This document shows, piece by piece, positions 6,567 to 15,600 of a stretch of 35,330 bases of DNA. A program made the translations under genes and the position numbers. The notes below the pieces were generated by a model that made no database searches, had not been told where the DNA came from, and was given only the letters and a program-made list of their open reading frames with translations. The stretch lies in NCBI GenBank assembly GCA_003223415.1, contig QHUY01000065.1:47439-82768 (forward strand). The letters are read 5' to 3'. Source of the stretch: Gemmatimonadota bacterium. GTDB taxonomy: Bacteria; Gemmatimonadota; Gemmatimonadetes; Gemmatimonadales; GWC2-71-9. Each line of letters opens with the position of its first letter. Within the stretch, counting starts at the first letter, position 1.

Positions 6567-7141
6567 GCGGGACTTCCTTTGATGTAGCCCATGCTCACGG
6601 CGTACTGGTACAGCTTCCCCTGGAGCGCCTGCCGGGCGCGGAACAGCCGCGACTTCACCGTGCCTACCGGCACACCCAGGATCTTGCCGATCTCCTGGTA
6701 GCTCAGCCCCTCGACGTCGCTCAGGACCAGCGTCTCCCGGAACGCTTCCGGGAGCTCATCGATGGCCTTGAGCACCTCGTCGTCGACGATCCGGTCGAAG
6801 AAGGCCCCCTGGGGGTCGTCGTCCTGTACCTCTCCAAACACCGCGAACGGCTCGATGGTGTCCACGTCCACGGTTTCGGGGTGCCGGGTGCGGCGCCGGT
6901 ATTCATTAATAAAGGAATTGCGCAGGATGGTGAGCAGCCATCCCTTCGCGTTGGTTCCTTTCTCGTACTGGTCCCAGGAGCGGTACGCCTTGAGCATGGT
7001 CTCCTGGACCAGGTCGTCGGCGTCGGCGGCGTTGCCGGTCAAGCGCAGGGCGACGCGGTAGAGGGTGTCGAGGTGGACCAGCGCCTCCTGCTCGAAGCTG
7101 GCCCGCTTCTGATCGACCGGGGTGGGGGTCGGAGTGGCCAT
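6563..7141 (-). CDS. ECF RNA polymerase sigma factor, SigR/RpoE-like
   Basis: 192 residues from ATG 7141, which has an AGGGA ribosome site just upstream; a further in-frame start at 7180 would add 13 residues and lacks a better site. Region 2 is clear (RVALRLTGNAADADDLVQET, then KAYRSWDQYEKGTNAKGWLL, then RNSFINEYRRR). The EKGTNAKGWLLTIL stretch closely resembles SigR of actinobacteria. Region 4 (VEGLSYQEIGKILGVPVGTV, then KSRLFRARQ) is complete. The partner anti-sigma gene follows with a four-base overlap. It heads the operon and probably controls it, by analogy with auto-regulated SigR-RsrA loci. No clear GGAAT-N18-GTT promoter was found upstream, although several GGAAC/GGAAT words occur there. 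Confidence 0.95.
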   Translation of the reverse strand: MATPTPTPVDQKRASFEQEALVHLDTLYRVALRLTGNAADADDLVQETMLKAYRSWDQYEKGTNAKGWLLTILRNSFINEYRRRTRHPETVDVDTIEPFAVFGEVQDDDPQGAFFDRIVDDEVLKAIDELPEAFRETLVLSDVEGLSYQEIGKILGVPVGTVKSRLFRARQALQGKLYQYAVSMGYIKGSPA

Positions 7142-7195
7142 ACGTCCCTGAAGGCTGACGCGGGCTGCCGGGTTCCGCAATGGGGTGCCAGGGTG

Positions 7196-7275
7196 CTAGC
7201 CCCGTTCCACCGCCGCCCACACGGGGATGTCGAGGATCCCCCGCTCCCATTCCCAGGGCGTTGGAACGGGGCTAG
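7196..7275. repeat. Inverted-repeat element with outward TGGAACGG arms (copy A)
   Basis: Fourteen bases at 7196-7209 (CTAGCCCCGTTCCA) are perfectly inverted at 7262-7275. The 52-base centre holds a smaller hairpin (GGGGAT 7223-7228 with ATCCCC 7236-7241). The element lies between the divergent sigma operon and the 7288 gene. It shares CCGTTCCA, CGCCCACAC and GCGTTGGAACGG words in the same order with the element at 29545-29605, also between divergent genes. Confidence 0.8.
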
Positions 7276-7287
7276 GTTTCGCGCGCC

Positions 7288-7893
7288 GTGGTCCATAGCA
7301 TCCTCCCCCTCGCCGTGCTCGAAGCGGTCCGCAACCTGGACACCCCGGTCGAGGACGGCCTCGCCGAATTCGCGGACGAGCTCCTCGTCAAGCGGCTCGG
7401 CCTCTCCAGCACCGTCGCCATGCAGCTCACCCAGTACGAGGCGCTGGTGCGCCGGGACGCAGGCGTCGACGCCGCGCACGTCGAGGCGCTGCTGCGCCTG
7501 GTGGGGCGGCGACCGGACGCGGACCTCGTGTTCGCCGACGCGGGGCGGCGCGCCGCGCGCCGTGCGGTGCGGCGGCTGTCCGGGCTCTCCCGGCTCGCGG
7601 CACAGCTGGCCCCCAACTCACTCGGCTACGTAGCGGCGCGGCGGGCCGCACGCGCCGTGCTGGGCGGCGACCTGCGCCGCGAGCAACAGGTGCCGGTGGC
7701 GCGCGTGGGCGACACCCTGGCCGTGAGCGCGACGCCCGACGGCGCCGCCTGCGGCGTGTACGGCGCCGCCTTCGCGGAGCTGCTCCGGCTGCTCGTCGGC
7801 TTCGAGGGCGCGATGCTGCACACCGCCTGTCGCACGGGCGGCGCCCCGCAGTGCGAGTGGCGCGCGGCTCCCCCCGACTCCAGACACCACTGA
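7288..7893 (+). CDS. Small protein of unknown function with V4R-like C-terminus
   Basis: 201 residues from GTG 7288. No signal peptide or membrane segment is seen. The first half is helical and Arg/Ala/Leu-rich. The C-terminus (GAACGVYGAAFAELLRLLVG, then ACRTGGAPQCEWR) resembles the end of V4R domains, small ligand-binding domains with a C...G...C-W pattern; this is a weak reading. The stop TGA is directly followed by the ATG of the M24 peptidase, so the two genes are co-transcribed. Function is not recognised. Confidence 0.75.
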   Translation: MVHSILPLAVLEAVRNLDTPVEDGLAEFADELLVKRLGLSSTVAMQLTQYEALVRRDAGVDAAHVEALLRLVGRRPDADLVFADAGRRAARRAVRRLSGLSRLAAQLAPNSLGYVAARRAARAVLGGDLRREQQVPVARVGDTLAVSATPDGAACGVYGAAFAELLRLLVGFEGAMLHTACRTGGAPQCEWRAAPPDSRHH

Positions 7894-9084
7894 ATGGCTG
7901 CTCCGCTCGAGGGGTTCGACTTCGCCGCTCTGCGCCAAGCCCTCGCCGACTTGGGCGCCGACGGCTGGCTGCTCTACGACTTCCGCGGCGTGAATCCCGT
8001 CGCGCCGCACGTGCTGGGCCTCCACGGGTTAGCGACCCGCCGGCTGTTCGTCCTGCTGCCGCGCGATGGCGCCCCCGTCGCGCTGGCGCACAAGATCGAG
8101 CTCGGGCCGTTCGCGGGCTTCCCAGGCGAGGTGCGCCCGTACGCAGCGTGGCGTGAGCTGCACGCCGGCCTACGCGCGCTCGTCGCTGGCAAGACGCTGG
8201 CGCTGGAAGTCTCGACCAACGACAACGTGCCCTACTTGGACCGCGTGCCGCACGGCGTCGTGCAGCTGCTCGAGTCGCTGGGTGCGCGCATCGTCTCTTC
8301 GGCACCGCTCGTCACGCGGTTCGCGGCGCGCTGGTCGGCCGCCGAGCTCGAGGGGCACCGTCGCGCCGCGGAGACGCTCGCCGACGTGGCGCAGGATGCC
8401 ATCCGCTGGGCGGGTGCCGAGACCACGCGCGGGGCGGAGGTGCGGGAGACGGCGGTGCAGCGCCGCGTGCTCGAGGGGTTCGCGCGCGTCGGGCTCGTGA
8501 CCGACCACCCGCCGATCGTCGGCTTCCAGGAGAACACGGCGAACCCCCACTACGAGCCGCACGAGGGGGAGGGGACCGACCGGCGACTCGTCGCGGGGCA
8601 AGTGATCCTGGTGGACCTGTGGGCCGGTCCGGCCCTGGGCAGCGTGTTCGCCGATCAGACATGGATGGGCTTCAGCGGCCGCGCGCCGGACGCCGAGGTA
8701 CGGCGGGTCTGGGACGCGGTACGCGGTGCGCGGGACGCCGCAGTGGAGCTACTGCGCGCCCGATGGGCGGGGCATCGCCCCGTAACAGGCGCCGAGTTGG
8801 ACGACGCGGCGCGCGGCGTGATCCGCGACGCCGGCTACGCCGCCCACTTCCCGCACCGCACCGGCCATTCGATCGACCGGGAGCTGCACGGCTCGGGGCC
8901 GCACCTCGATAACTTCGAGACCGCCGACGACCGAATCCTCGTGGCCGGGGTCGGGTTTTCCGTGGAGCCGGGGATCTACCTCGAGGGCCGCTTCGGCATG
9001 CGCACCGAAATCAACGTGTTTCTGGGGGAAACCGGTCCCGAGGTGACACCCCACGCTCCGCAGCGCGAGCTGCTGCTCGTGTGA
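7894..9084 (+). CDS. M24 family metallopeptidase (Xaa-Pro aminopeptidase/dipeptidase-like)
   Basis: 396 residues. The N-terminal creatinase-like domain (about 1-145) precedes the pita-bread catalytic domain (about 150-390). The five metal ligands are visible: Asp241 (ILVDLWA), Asp254 (FADQTW), His325 (HRTGHSID), Glu358 (SVEPGIYL) and Glu372 (MRTEINVF). M24 peptidases of this shape remove N-terminal residues before proline or cleave Xaa-Pro dipeptides using two Mn, Co or Zn ions in the cytoplasm. No signal peptide is present. The start ATG abuts the preceding stop codon. Exact substrate preference cannot be told. Confidence 0.93.
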   Translation: MAAPLEGFDFAALRQALADLGADGWLLYDFRGVNPVAPHVLGLHGLATRRLFVLLPRDGAPVALAHKIELGPFAGFPGEVRPYAAWRELHAGLRALVAGKTLALEVSTNDNVPYLDRVPHGVVQLLESLGARIVSSAPLVTRFAARWSAAELEGHRRAAETLADVAQDAIRWAGAETTRGAEVRETAVQRRVLEGFARVGLVTDHPPIVGFQENTANPHYEPHEGEGTDRRLVAGQVILVDLWAGPALGSVFADQTWMGFSGRAPDAEVRRVWDAVRGARDAAVELLRARWAGHRPVTGAELDDAARGVIRDAGYAAHFPHRTGHSIDRELHGSGPHLDNFETADDRILVAGVGFSVEPGIYLEGRFGMRTEINVFLGETGPEVTPHAPQRELLLV

Positions 9085-9151
9085 CCGGCCCCCGGGGGAT
9101 TCGGGCCCGCGGGGGTCTTGCGGACGGCTCGGGGGGGCGACATGTTCGCGC

Positions 9152-9174
9152 CCCCGGAATGTCACTTTCCGGGG
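9152..9174. other. Intergenic hairpin
   Basis: CCCCGGAA (9152-9159) pairs perfectly with TTCCGGGG (9167-9174) around a seven-base loop, 68 bases after the M24 peptidase gene. There is no T-run after it, so it may be a processing or attenuating hairpin rather than a classic terminator. The rest of 9085-9340 shows only G/C-rich palindromic stretches and no gene. Confidence 0.5.
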
Positions 9175-9340
9175 ACACGACTTGCCTTGACGCCCTTGTG
9201 GCGGCGGGTCAGTTTACGGGCTAGATGCAGTCCCGCAGCTCGTCGCTCGTTCTCACCAGCACCGGAATGGAGGTGACGTGGCCCCCGCACGTTTTCTGTC
9301 CGGTAGTCCACACGCATTTACGACTCTGGAGGACGATTCC

Positions 9341-12300
9341 ATGACGCATCGTGTGCGAAGCGCTTTCGGCCGATTCTGCCCGTCGTTCGTGGCCGTCGGG
9401 ATCGCCGCGCTCCTCGCGCTGGCGCCCCCCCCCCTAGCGGCGCAGCAGACGACCGGCAAGGTCGAAGGTACGGTGACGGACCAGGCCGGCGTTCCCATTG
9501 CCAACGCGCAGGTCTTCATCGCCGGGACCTCGTTCGGCGCGGTCACCAACGACAAGGGCTACTACTTCATCAACAACGTGCCGGTCGGCACGTACACGTT
9601 GCGCGCGCAGTTCATCGGCTACCAGCCGACCGAGGTGACCAACGCGCGCGTGTTCGGCGGGCAGACAGTCGAGTTCCGCATCAAGATGACGGCCTCGGCC
9701 GTGCAGGTGGGCACCATCAACGTGACCGCCGCGGCGAACCCGATCGTGCCACGCGATGAAGTGAGCTCCAAAGTCATCATCACCGGCGTCCACAATCTCC
9801 CGGTTGATGACGTGCGCAACGTGATCTCGCTGACCCCCGGCGTGGTCGAGTCCGGCGCGGGCGCCGGCTTGATCATTCGCGGCGGCCGTCCCGGCGAGGC
9901 GAATGTGTACATCGACGGCGCGCCCGTGCGTAGCGTGAACGGGCGTATCGCCGACCTGAACACCGCCTCTCAGGCGATCACCGTCGGCACCAACGCGGTC
10001 GAAGAGGCGTCGGTGACGACCGGCGCGATCGGCGTCGAGTTCGGCGACGCGCAGGCGGGCATCATCTCCTACACCACCCGCTCGGGTGGCGCGAAGCTCG
10101 CCGGCTCCCTCAACGCCGCGACGGACGAGCCGTTCGGCAACGCGGTCTCGGTCGGCTTCAACCGCTTCGAAGGCTCCATCGGCGGGCCGATCCCCAACGT
10201 CAGCAACCTGCGCTTCTTCGCCTCCGGCGTCCTCCAGGGGCAGGTGTCGGCGTTCCGCGGTACGGGGTGGGAGGACGTCCCCCGCTACGTCGTGGCCGGC
10301 GTGGACACGAGCGTAGTGGTCAACACCTCGACAACGAGCCAGACGGTCGTGATCCCGCGGTTCGCCCAGTTCACCGGCACGTGCGACGCTTCCAAGAACT
10401 TCGGCTTCGATTGCCAGGGCCGCCGCTTCCCGATGGACTGGAATTCGACGGTCCAGCTGCAAGGCAAGCTCTCCTACTCGTACGGCAGCGGCTCGAACAT
10501 CTCGCTCACGGGAATCGCGTCCGGCAACCAGTTCCGCAACCAGCCGGGCACGAACATCGGCGACCCCCAGCTGTTCAGCGGCGGCCACACCTGGGACCGC
10601 CTGGCGGTGCTCAACTGGAGCCATTCGGTCTTCAAGAGCGCCGAGCGCGAGCTGGCGATCAACGCCAACTTCAGCTGGGCGCTGGATCGGGGCATTCGCG
10701 GGCCGCTCGATCCGGCCAGCGAGCTGTCCACGCGCAGCCCCAAGATGGGCATCGAGCTGTCGACCATGAATTACGCCGGCTTCGGCAGCTTCCCGTTCCC
10801 CATCACCGATCAGATCATTCGGAACATCCGCACCAACACGGGGCTGCGCACGCCGCTGCTCAACCGCACCGACCTGCGTAACAGCCAGCCCTACCGCATG
10901 AATCCCTACGGGCTGCAGTCGGGTAGCTGGGTCACGAACGGCCTGGACGCCGGCGGCACGTTCAGCAGCGAAAAGCGCCTGACCGGCCGGGTGCAGGTGG
11001 ACTGGCAGGCCAACCGCTACCACCGGTTCAACTTCGGCGGGGAGGGCCGGCACACCACGCTGGCGTACTGGAACAGCAGCTTTATCACCCAGATCTTCAT
11101 GGACGCCTACGTCGTGCATCCCGTGACGTACGCGGCTTGGGCGGCCGACCGCCTCGATCTGGGCGACGTGGTGCTGGAGCTGGGCGCGCGCTACGACTAC
11201 ATGAACGCCAAGGCGCTGTTCTCGAACGTCCCGGGGCGGATCTTCTCGAACCCGGCTTGGCAAAACGCCGCCGCCACGAGCGACGCGGCCTACGCCCAGT
11301 CGCTCGCCGCGGTGTTCACGGGCGCCCAGACGCACCACACGATCTCGCCGCGGCTGCGGGTCTCGTTCCCGATCACGGAGTCGACCGACTTCCGGCTGTC
11401 CTACTCGCATCAGGTGCAGACCCCGGACTTCAACACCTTCTTGTCCGGCTCGAACAACGACCTGTCCTTCACGAACACCAATGACCAGTTCGGCCGGGAC
11501 ATCACCTTCGGCAAGTCGATTCAGTTCGAGTTCGGCGTGCGGCACGCCTTCAACCCCGACCTCGTGCTCGACATCGCCGCCTACAACAAGGACAAGGTCT
11601 CCGACCTGGCCTACCGGATCAAGCCGTACGACGATCCCGGCAATCCGGGCCGGACGCTCAACGTGAACGTCCTGACCAACGCGGACTTCGGTTACGCCCG
11701 CGGCCTCGACTTCAAGCTCGATCGCCGCGTGGGCAACTGGTTCAACACCTCGCTCGCCTACACCTTCCAGATCGCGCGCAACACCGGCTCGGATCCGTTC
11801 TCGTACCTGAACACCTCTTCCCGCCAGATCTCGCAGGTCACGGGCGACCGGGTGCCGCCGCCGGAGCAGCCGCTGCCGGTGGACGACCAGCGCCAGCACA
11901 ACATCGTGGGCGCGGTCTCCCTCACCATCCCGAGCGATTGGGAGAAGAACACGACGTGGGGGAAGGTGCTCAGCAACGTGAGCGTGTTCGCGACCTTGCG
12001 GGCATTCAGCGGGCTGCCCTACACCCGGGTCGCCAACTCCGGGGCCGGGTCGACCGCACCGCGGGTAGGGTTCGGCCTCGAGGCCAATTCGCTGGAGCCG
12101 ATCAACAGCTCGACGATGCCCTGGAACAAGAACCTCGACATGCGCATCAACAAGGGCTTCAAGCTCGGGCGGGCCGACGTCACGGTGTTCGCTGACCTGC
12201 GCAACGTGTTCAACTTCAAGAACATCGTTCGGATCTTCAACGAGACTGACGACGTCGTCAACGCCCTGGAGCGGCAGAGCAAGTTGAGCCCGGAGTTCTC

Positions 12301-12583
12301 GAACCTGGCGATCGAAGCCGGCTTGCAGCCGGTCAGCAAGCTGGGGTCGGACGGCTCGCTCGACCTCGCCGACTGCACGCAATGGACCGGCACTTCAGCC
12401 TCGCCGGTCGACTGCGTGATGTTGCAGCGAGCCGAGGCACGGTTCGGCAACGGCGACAAGACCTATTCGTTGGCCGAGCAGACCAAGGCACTGAACGCCT
12501 ATTACGACAATTACGTCAACGGCGTGCAGAACTTCTACGGCGCACCCCGGAATATTCGCCTGGGCTTCGAGCTGACCTTCTAG
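9341..12583 (+). CDS. TonB-dependent receptor with carboxypeptidase regulatory-like domain (Oar type)
   Basis: 1080 residues from ATG 9341, chosen because TGGAGG precedes it and a signal peptide follows directly (hydrophobic core to LAAQQ, cleavage near residue 34); a start at 9278 would put 21 residues before it. Residues ~39-110 form a CarboxypepD_reg domain (GKVEGTVTDQAGVPIANAQV). A plug domain follows (VISLTPGVVESGAGAGLIIR, NVYIDGAPV), then a long outer-membrane barrel ending in a beta-strand (NIRLGFELTF). The protein imports substrates across the outer membrane or acts as an Oar-like adhesin; the ligand is unknown. A run of ten C (9425-9434) lies in the signal-peptide end. It is followed by a hairpin and then a PorV-containing gene set on the same strand. 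Confidence 0.95.
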   Translation: MTHRVRSAFGRFCPSFVAVGIAALLALAPPPLAAQQTTGKVEGTVTDQAGVPIANAQVFIAGTSFGAVTNDKGYYFINNVPVGTYTLRAQFIGYQPTEVTNARVFGGQTVEFRIKMTASAVQVGTINVTAAANPIVPRDEVSSKVIITGVHNLPVDDVRNVISLTPGVVESGAGAGLIIRGGRPGEANVYIDGAPVRSVNGRIADLNTASQAITVGTNAVEEASVTTGAIGVEFGDAQAGIISYTTRSGGAKLAGSLNAATDEPFGNAVSVGFNRFEGSIGGPIPNVSNLRFFASGVLQGQVSAFRGTGWEDVPRYVVAGVDTSVVVNTSTTSQTVVIPRFAQFTGTCDASKNFGFDCQGRRFPMDWNSTVQLQGKLSYSYGSGSNISLTGIASGNQFRNQPGTNIGDPQLFSGGHTWDRLAVLNWSHSVFKSAERELAINANFSWALDRGIRGPLDPASELSTRSPKMGIELSTMNYAGFGSFPFPITDQIIRNIRTNTGLRTPLLNRTDLRNSQPYRMNPYGLQSGSWVTNGLDAGGTFSSEKRLTGRVQVDWQANRYHRFNFGGEGRHTTLAYWNSSFITQIFMDAYVVHPVTYAAWAADRLDLGDVVLELGARYDYMNAKALFSNVPGRIFSNPAWQNAAATSDAAYAQSLAAVFTGAQTHHTISPRLRVSFPITESTDFRLSYSHQVQTPDFNTFLSGSNNDLSFTNTNDQFGRDITFGKSIQFEFGVRHAFNPDLVLDIAAYNKDKVSDLAYRIKPYDDPGNPGRTLNVNVLTNADFGYARGLDFKLDRRVGNWFNTSLAYTFQIARNTGSDPFSYLNTSSRQISQVTGDRVPPPEQPLPVDDQRQHNIVGAVSLTIPSDWEKNTTWGKVLSNVSVFATLRAFSGLPYTRVANSGAGSTAPRVGFGLEANSLEPINSSTMPWNKNLDMRINKGFKLGRADVTVFADLRNVFNFKNIVRIFNETDDVVNALERQSKLSPEFSNLAIEAGLQPVSKLGSDGSLDLADCTQWTGTSASPVDCVMLQRAEARFGNGDKTYSLAEQTKALNAYYDNYVNGVQNFYGAPRNIRLGFELTF

Positions 12584-12595
12584 ACGGATGACGCT

Positions 12596-12624
12596 GGGCG
12601 GCGCTCGCTCTTGGGGCGCCGCCC
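12596..12624 (+). terminator. Hairpin after the TonB-dependent receptor gene
   Basis: GGGCGGCG (12596-12603) pairs with CGCCGCCC (12617-12624), followed by a pyrimidine stretch CTTTCTTCC. The tail is weak, so it may only attenuate transcription into the next gene, whose ATG is at 12652. Confidence 0.6.
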
Positions 12625-12651
12625 GCTGGCCTTTCTTCCTCGAGGGATGAT

Positions 12652-15600
12652 ATGCGTTCAACTTGGTTGATTCGCGCAGCCCGCTCGGCGGTAGCCGGGG
12701 CGCTGCTGGCGGCGACGGTCGGCGCCTCCGTGGCCACGGCCGGGCCGGCGCCGAACCGCGGAGCCAGGCGCCGCGGCGCCAATCTCTTCGCGTTGGTGTT
12801 CGGCGTCATGAACGTCAACCGCTGGTTCTGCGGCATCAACAACATCGGCGAGCTGTGCGTGGACCCGACCAACTCGCCCGTGGTCGGCGGCGGCTTCTGG
12901 CCCAAGGGCACGCCCGACCAGTACATCTTCAACTCCGGCCTGCAGCTGGCCGGCACGATTCCGTCCACCGCCGCGTTCGCCTGGGCGGGGGACACGGTCG
13001 GCGCCTTCTTCATGGACCCGCGCGGCGACCAGTCCGCGGGCGACCCGGTGACTCTCGTCTACAACTCGCTCGACGCTGGGGACGCCGCCAGCTGGCCGAA
13101 CGGCGGCATCGTGCGGGACACCGCGATCTACGCCAGCGTGCTGCAGGGCCGCCAGAGCGTGTCGCAGGAGGACCTCTGGGTGCGGACCTGGGAGGGCAAT
13201 CCGTCCTTCCTGGCGGGGCGCACCCACCCGATGGGGATCCTCGTCGAAGAGCGCGGCATGGCGTGGAACTTCCCGACGGGCAACGAAGACATCATCTACT
13301 TCGTCTTCAAGTTTACGAACGTGACCGCCAAGGATCCGTTGGTCTACCAAAACCCGACCAACGACCCGGCCATCTGGTCGGAGCTGGCCGCCATCGGCGC
13401 CGACTTCCAGGCCCGCAACGAGGCGCGCTTCAACGTCAACATCCCCGACGGCGGCTACCCCTTCACCAACCTGTTCGCCGCCTTCTTCGCGGACGAGGAC
13501 GTGGGCGACGCCAGCAAGAACTACTCCACCGCCGTCATCCCGTTCGACATGATGGTGGCCTACAAGTCGGACTTCCTGGAGAAGAACTGGACGTTCCCGC
13601 CAGACATCTTCGGGCCGCCGTTCGTCGCGTCGCCCGGGTTCGTGGGCCTCAAATTCTTGAAGTCCCCGGTCGGCCTCACGATCTTCTCCAACACGCTGAA
13701 CGCGGCCACCGGCTACCCCGATCCAGTGGGCGTGAAGCAGCTGTATCGCTACCTGTCCGGCACGTCCAATCCGGCGGCGGGCGACTTCCCCTGCACGTTC
13801 CAAGGTCAGCAGCTGCAGAAGCACTTCTGTTTCCAGGCGCAGAACTTCGCCGACACGCGGTCCTTCCAGTCCTCCGGCCCGTTCACCCTTAACCCCGGTG
13901 AAACGAAGACCATCGTCGAGGCCTACATCCAGGCCGCGCCGACCGCGCTGCCGGCCGGCGCCGTCGGTGGTGACGTTAAGCCGGGAATTCCGGTCACGGG
14001 GGACTCCATCTTCAAGAACCCCGGCGCCGTGCGGCCGATCGAGCGCGCGATGGGGTGGGTCACCCAGGCCGACGACGGGAAGGGTGCGGAGAACGGGGAC
14101 GGCATCATCGAGCAGGACGAAGTGCGGTCGGTGCCGCGCTCGCTGCTCGACAAGGCGCTGGTCGCGCAAGCGGTCTTCGCCAACAAGTTCCTGCTGCCGT
14201 TCGCCCCCGATGCGCCCCCGTTCTTCCTGATCCCGGGCGACAACAAGGTGACGGTGGTGTGGCAGAAGAGTAAGACGGAGACGACCGGCGATCCGTTCTT
14301 CGCGGTCGCTTCCGATGCGACCTCGCCGCTGTACGATCCGAACTTCCGGCAGTTCGACGTCGAGGGCTACCGCATCTACCGCGGCCGAACGACGAGCGCC
14401 CTGTCGCTGGTGGCGCAGTTCGACTACGCCGGCACGAGCATTACGGACTTCACCGGCGGCTTCGCCTACACCACGGACTTGAACGGCAACGGCAAGAGCG
14501 AGTGCGCCCCCGAATTGGGCGTGTTCGACGATTGCCCGGTGCGCTTCCAGACGGCGCAGCCGTTTATCAATAGCGTGGACCACGACATCTCCGGTAACCT
14601 GATCCAGATCCCCGCCGGCGGCCGGGTCCCGCTCGCCGACGGCAGCGTCCTGATCATCAAGGCGGACACCGCGGTCACGGGCGAGAAGTCGGGCTACCCG
14701 GCCCTGAGCAACAGCGGCGTCAACTTCGCCTATGTAGACCTCGGGGTGCGGAACTCGTTCGCCTATTACTATGCAGTCACCGCGTTCGACGTGAACTCCC
14801 TGAAATCGGGGCCGAGCTCGCTCGAGTCGCCCCGGATCACCAAGCTGGTCACGCCGCGGGCGCCGTCGGCCCAGGTGGTCAGTGGCGCGTTGGCGCCGCT
14901 GCAGCTCCTCGGCCAGGACAACGCGGTACTCAATCCCAACGCGCCGCTGCCGACGCTCGACGCGGCCACCGGCGAGTTCTCCGGGCCGATGCCGCCGACC
15001 AACGGCATCGCCCTTGGGCTGGCGGCGTTCCTGCCGGAGGTGCTGGACACCGGGACCCTGCTGCTCACCATCAACAGCGTGTCACCCGGCGCGACGCTCG
15101 ACGCGCGCTCGGTGACTTACTCGATCTCGTTCGGTTCGCAGACGTTCAGCGTGCCGATCGCGCAGGATGCGTTCAGCGGTGAGGTGCCCGGGTCGGTGGG
15201 ATTCTCCGCCTTGAACGCCGTCCAGAAGAAGGCGGTGGTCTTCGGCGGCGACTCGACGTTCCCGATCTACGGGAGCGCGACCATGACCTTGCCTGGCGGC
15301 TACCGCGTGGCCTCGTGGGGCCGTGGCGACATCAATGGCGATCCCTCCAACTCGGTGCAGGCAGGCCCGCGCTGGTGGGCGGGCGCCGCCAACGAGAACA
15401 CGCCGAAGCCGAACGAGCTCGTGTGCACGCCGGCCTCCGGTGGGTGCGTCCAGAAGGACCTGAGCCGCAACGCCGGGGCACTGCCTGGTGTGACCACCAT
15501 CTTCCATCTGCAGTCCTACGCCACGGTGCCCAACGCGCCGATGCGCAACCTGGAAGGCATTGGGGCCGGCCTCGCGCGGGCGGCGGACTTCCAGGTGTTC

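Noticed and set aside
7142-7287. SigR-type promoter (GGAAT-N18-GTT) before the sigma gene
   Set aside because: Several GGAAC/GGAAT words are present but none has GTT at the right distance.
9187-9216. TTGACG followed by AGTTTA as a promoter for the first TonB-dependent receptor
   Set aside because: The spacing is 18 and the second box is a poor -10 match; not enough to call.
9434-12382. 982-residue open frame on the minus strand opposite the TonB-dependent receptor
   Set aside because: It mirrors a strongly conserved receptor on the other strand, has no recognisable motif and a Val/Glu/Arg/Gly-rich composition typical of antisense frames in high-GC DNA.
12658-14583. 641-residue minus-strand frame opposite the large secreted protein
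   Set aside because: No motif, antisense composition, and the plus-strand protein has a signal peptide and recognisable domains.
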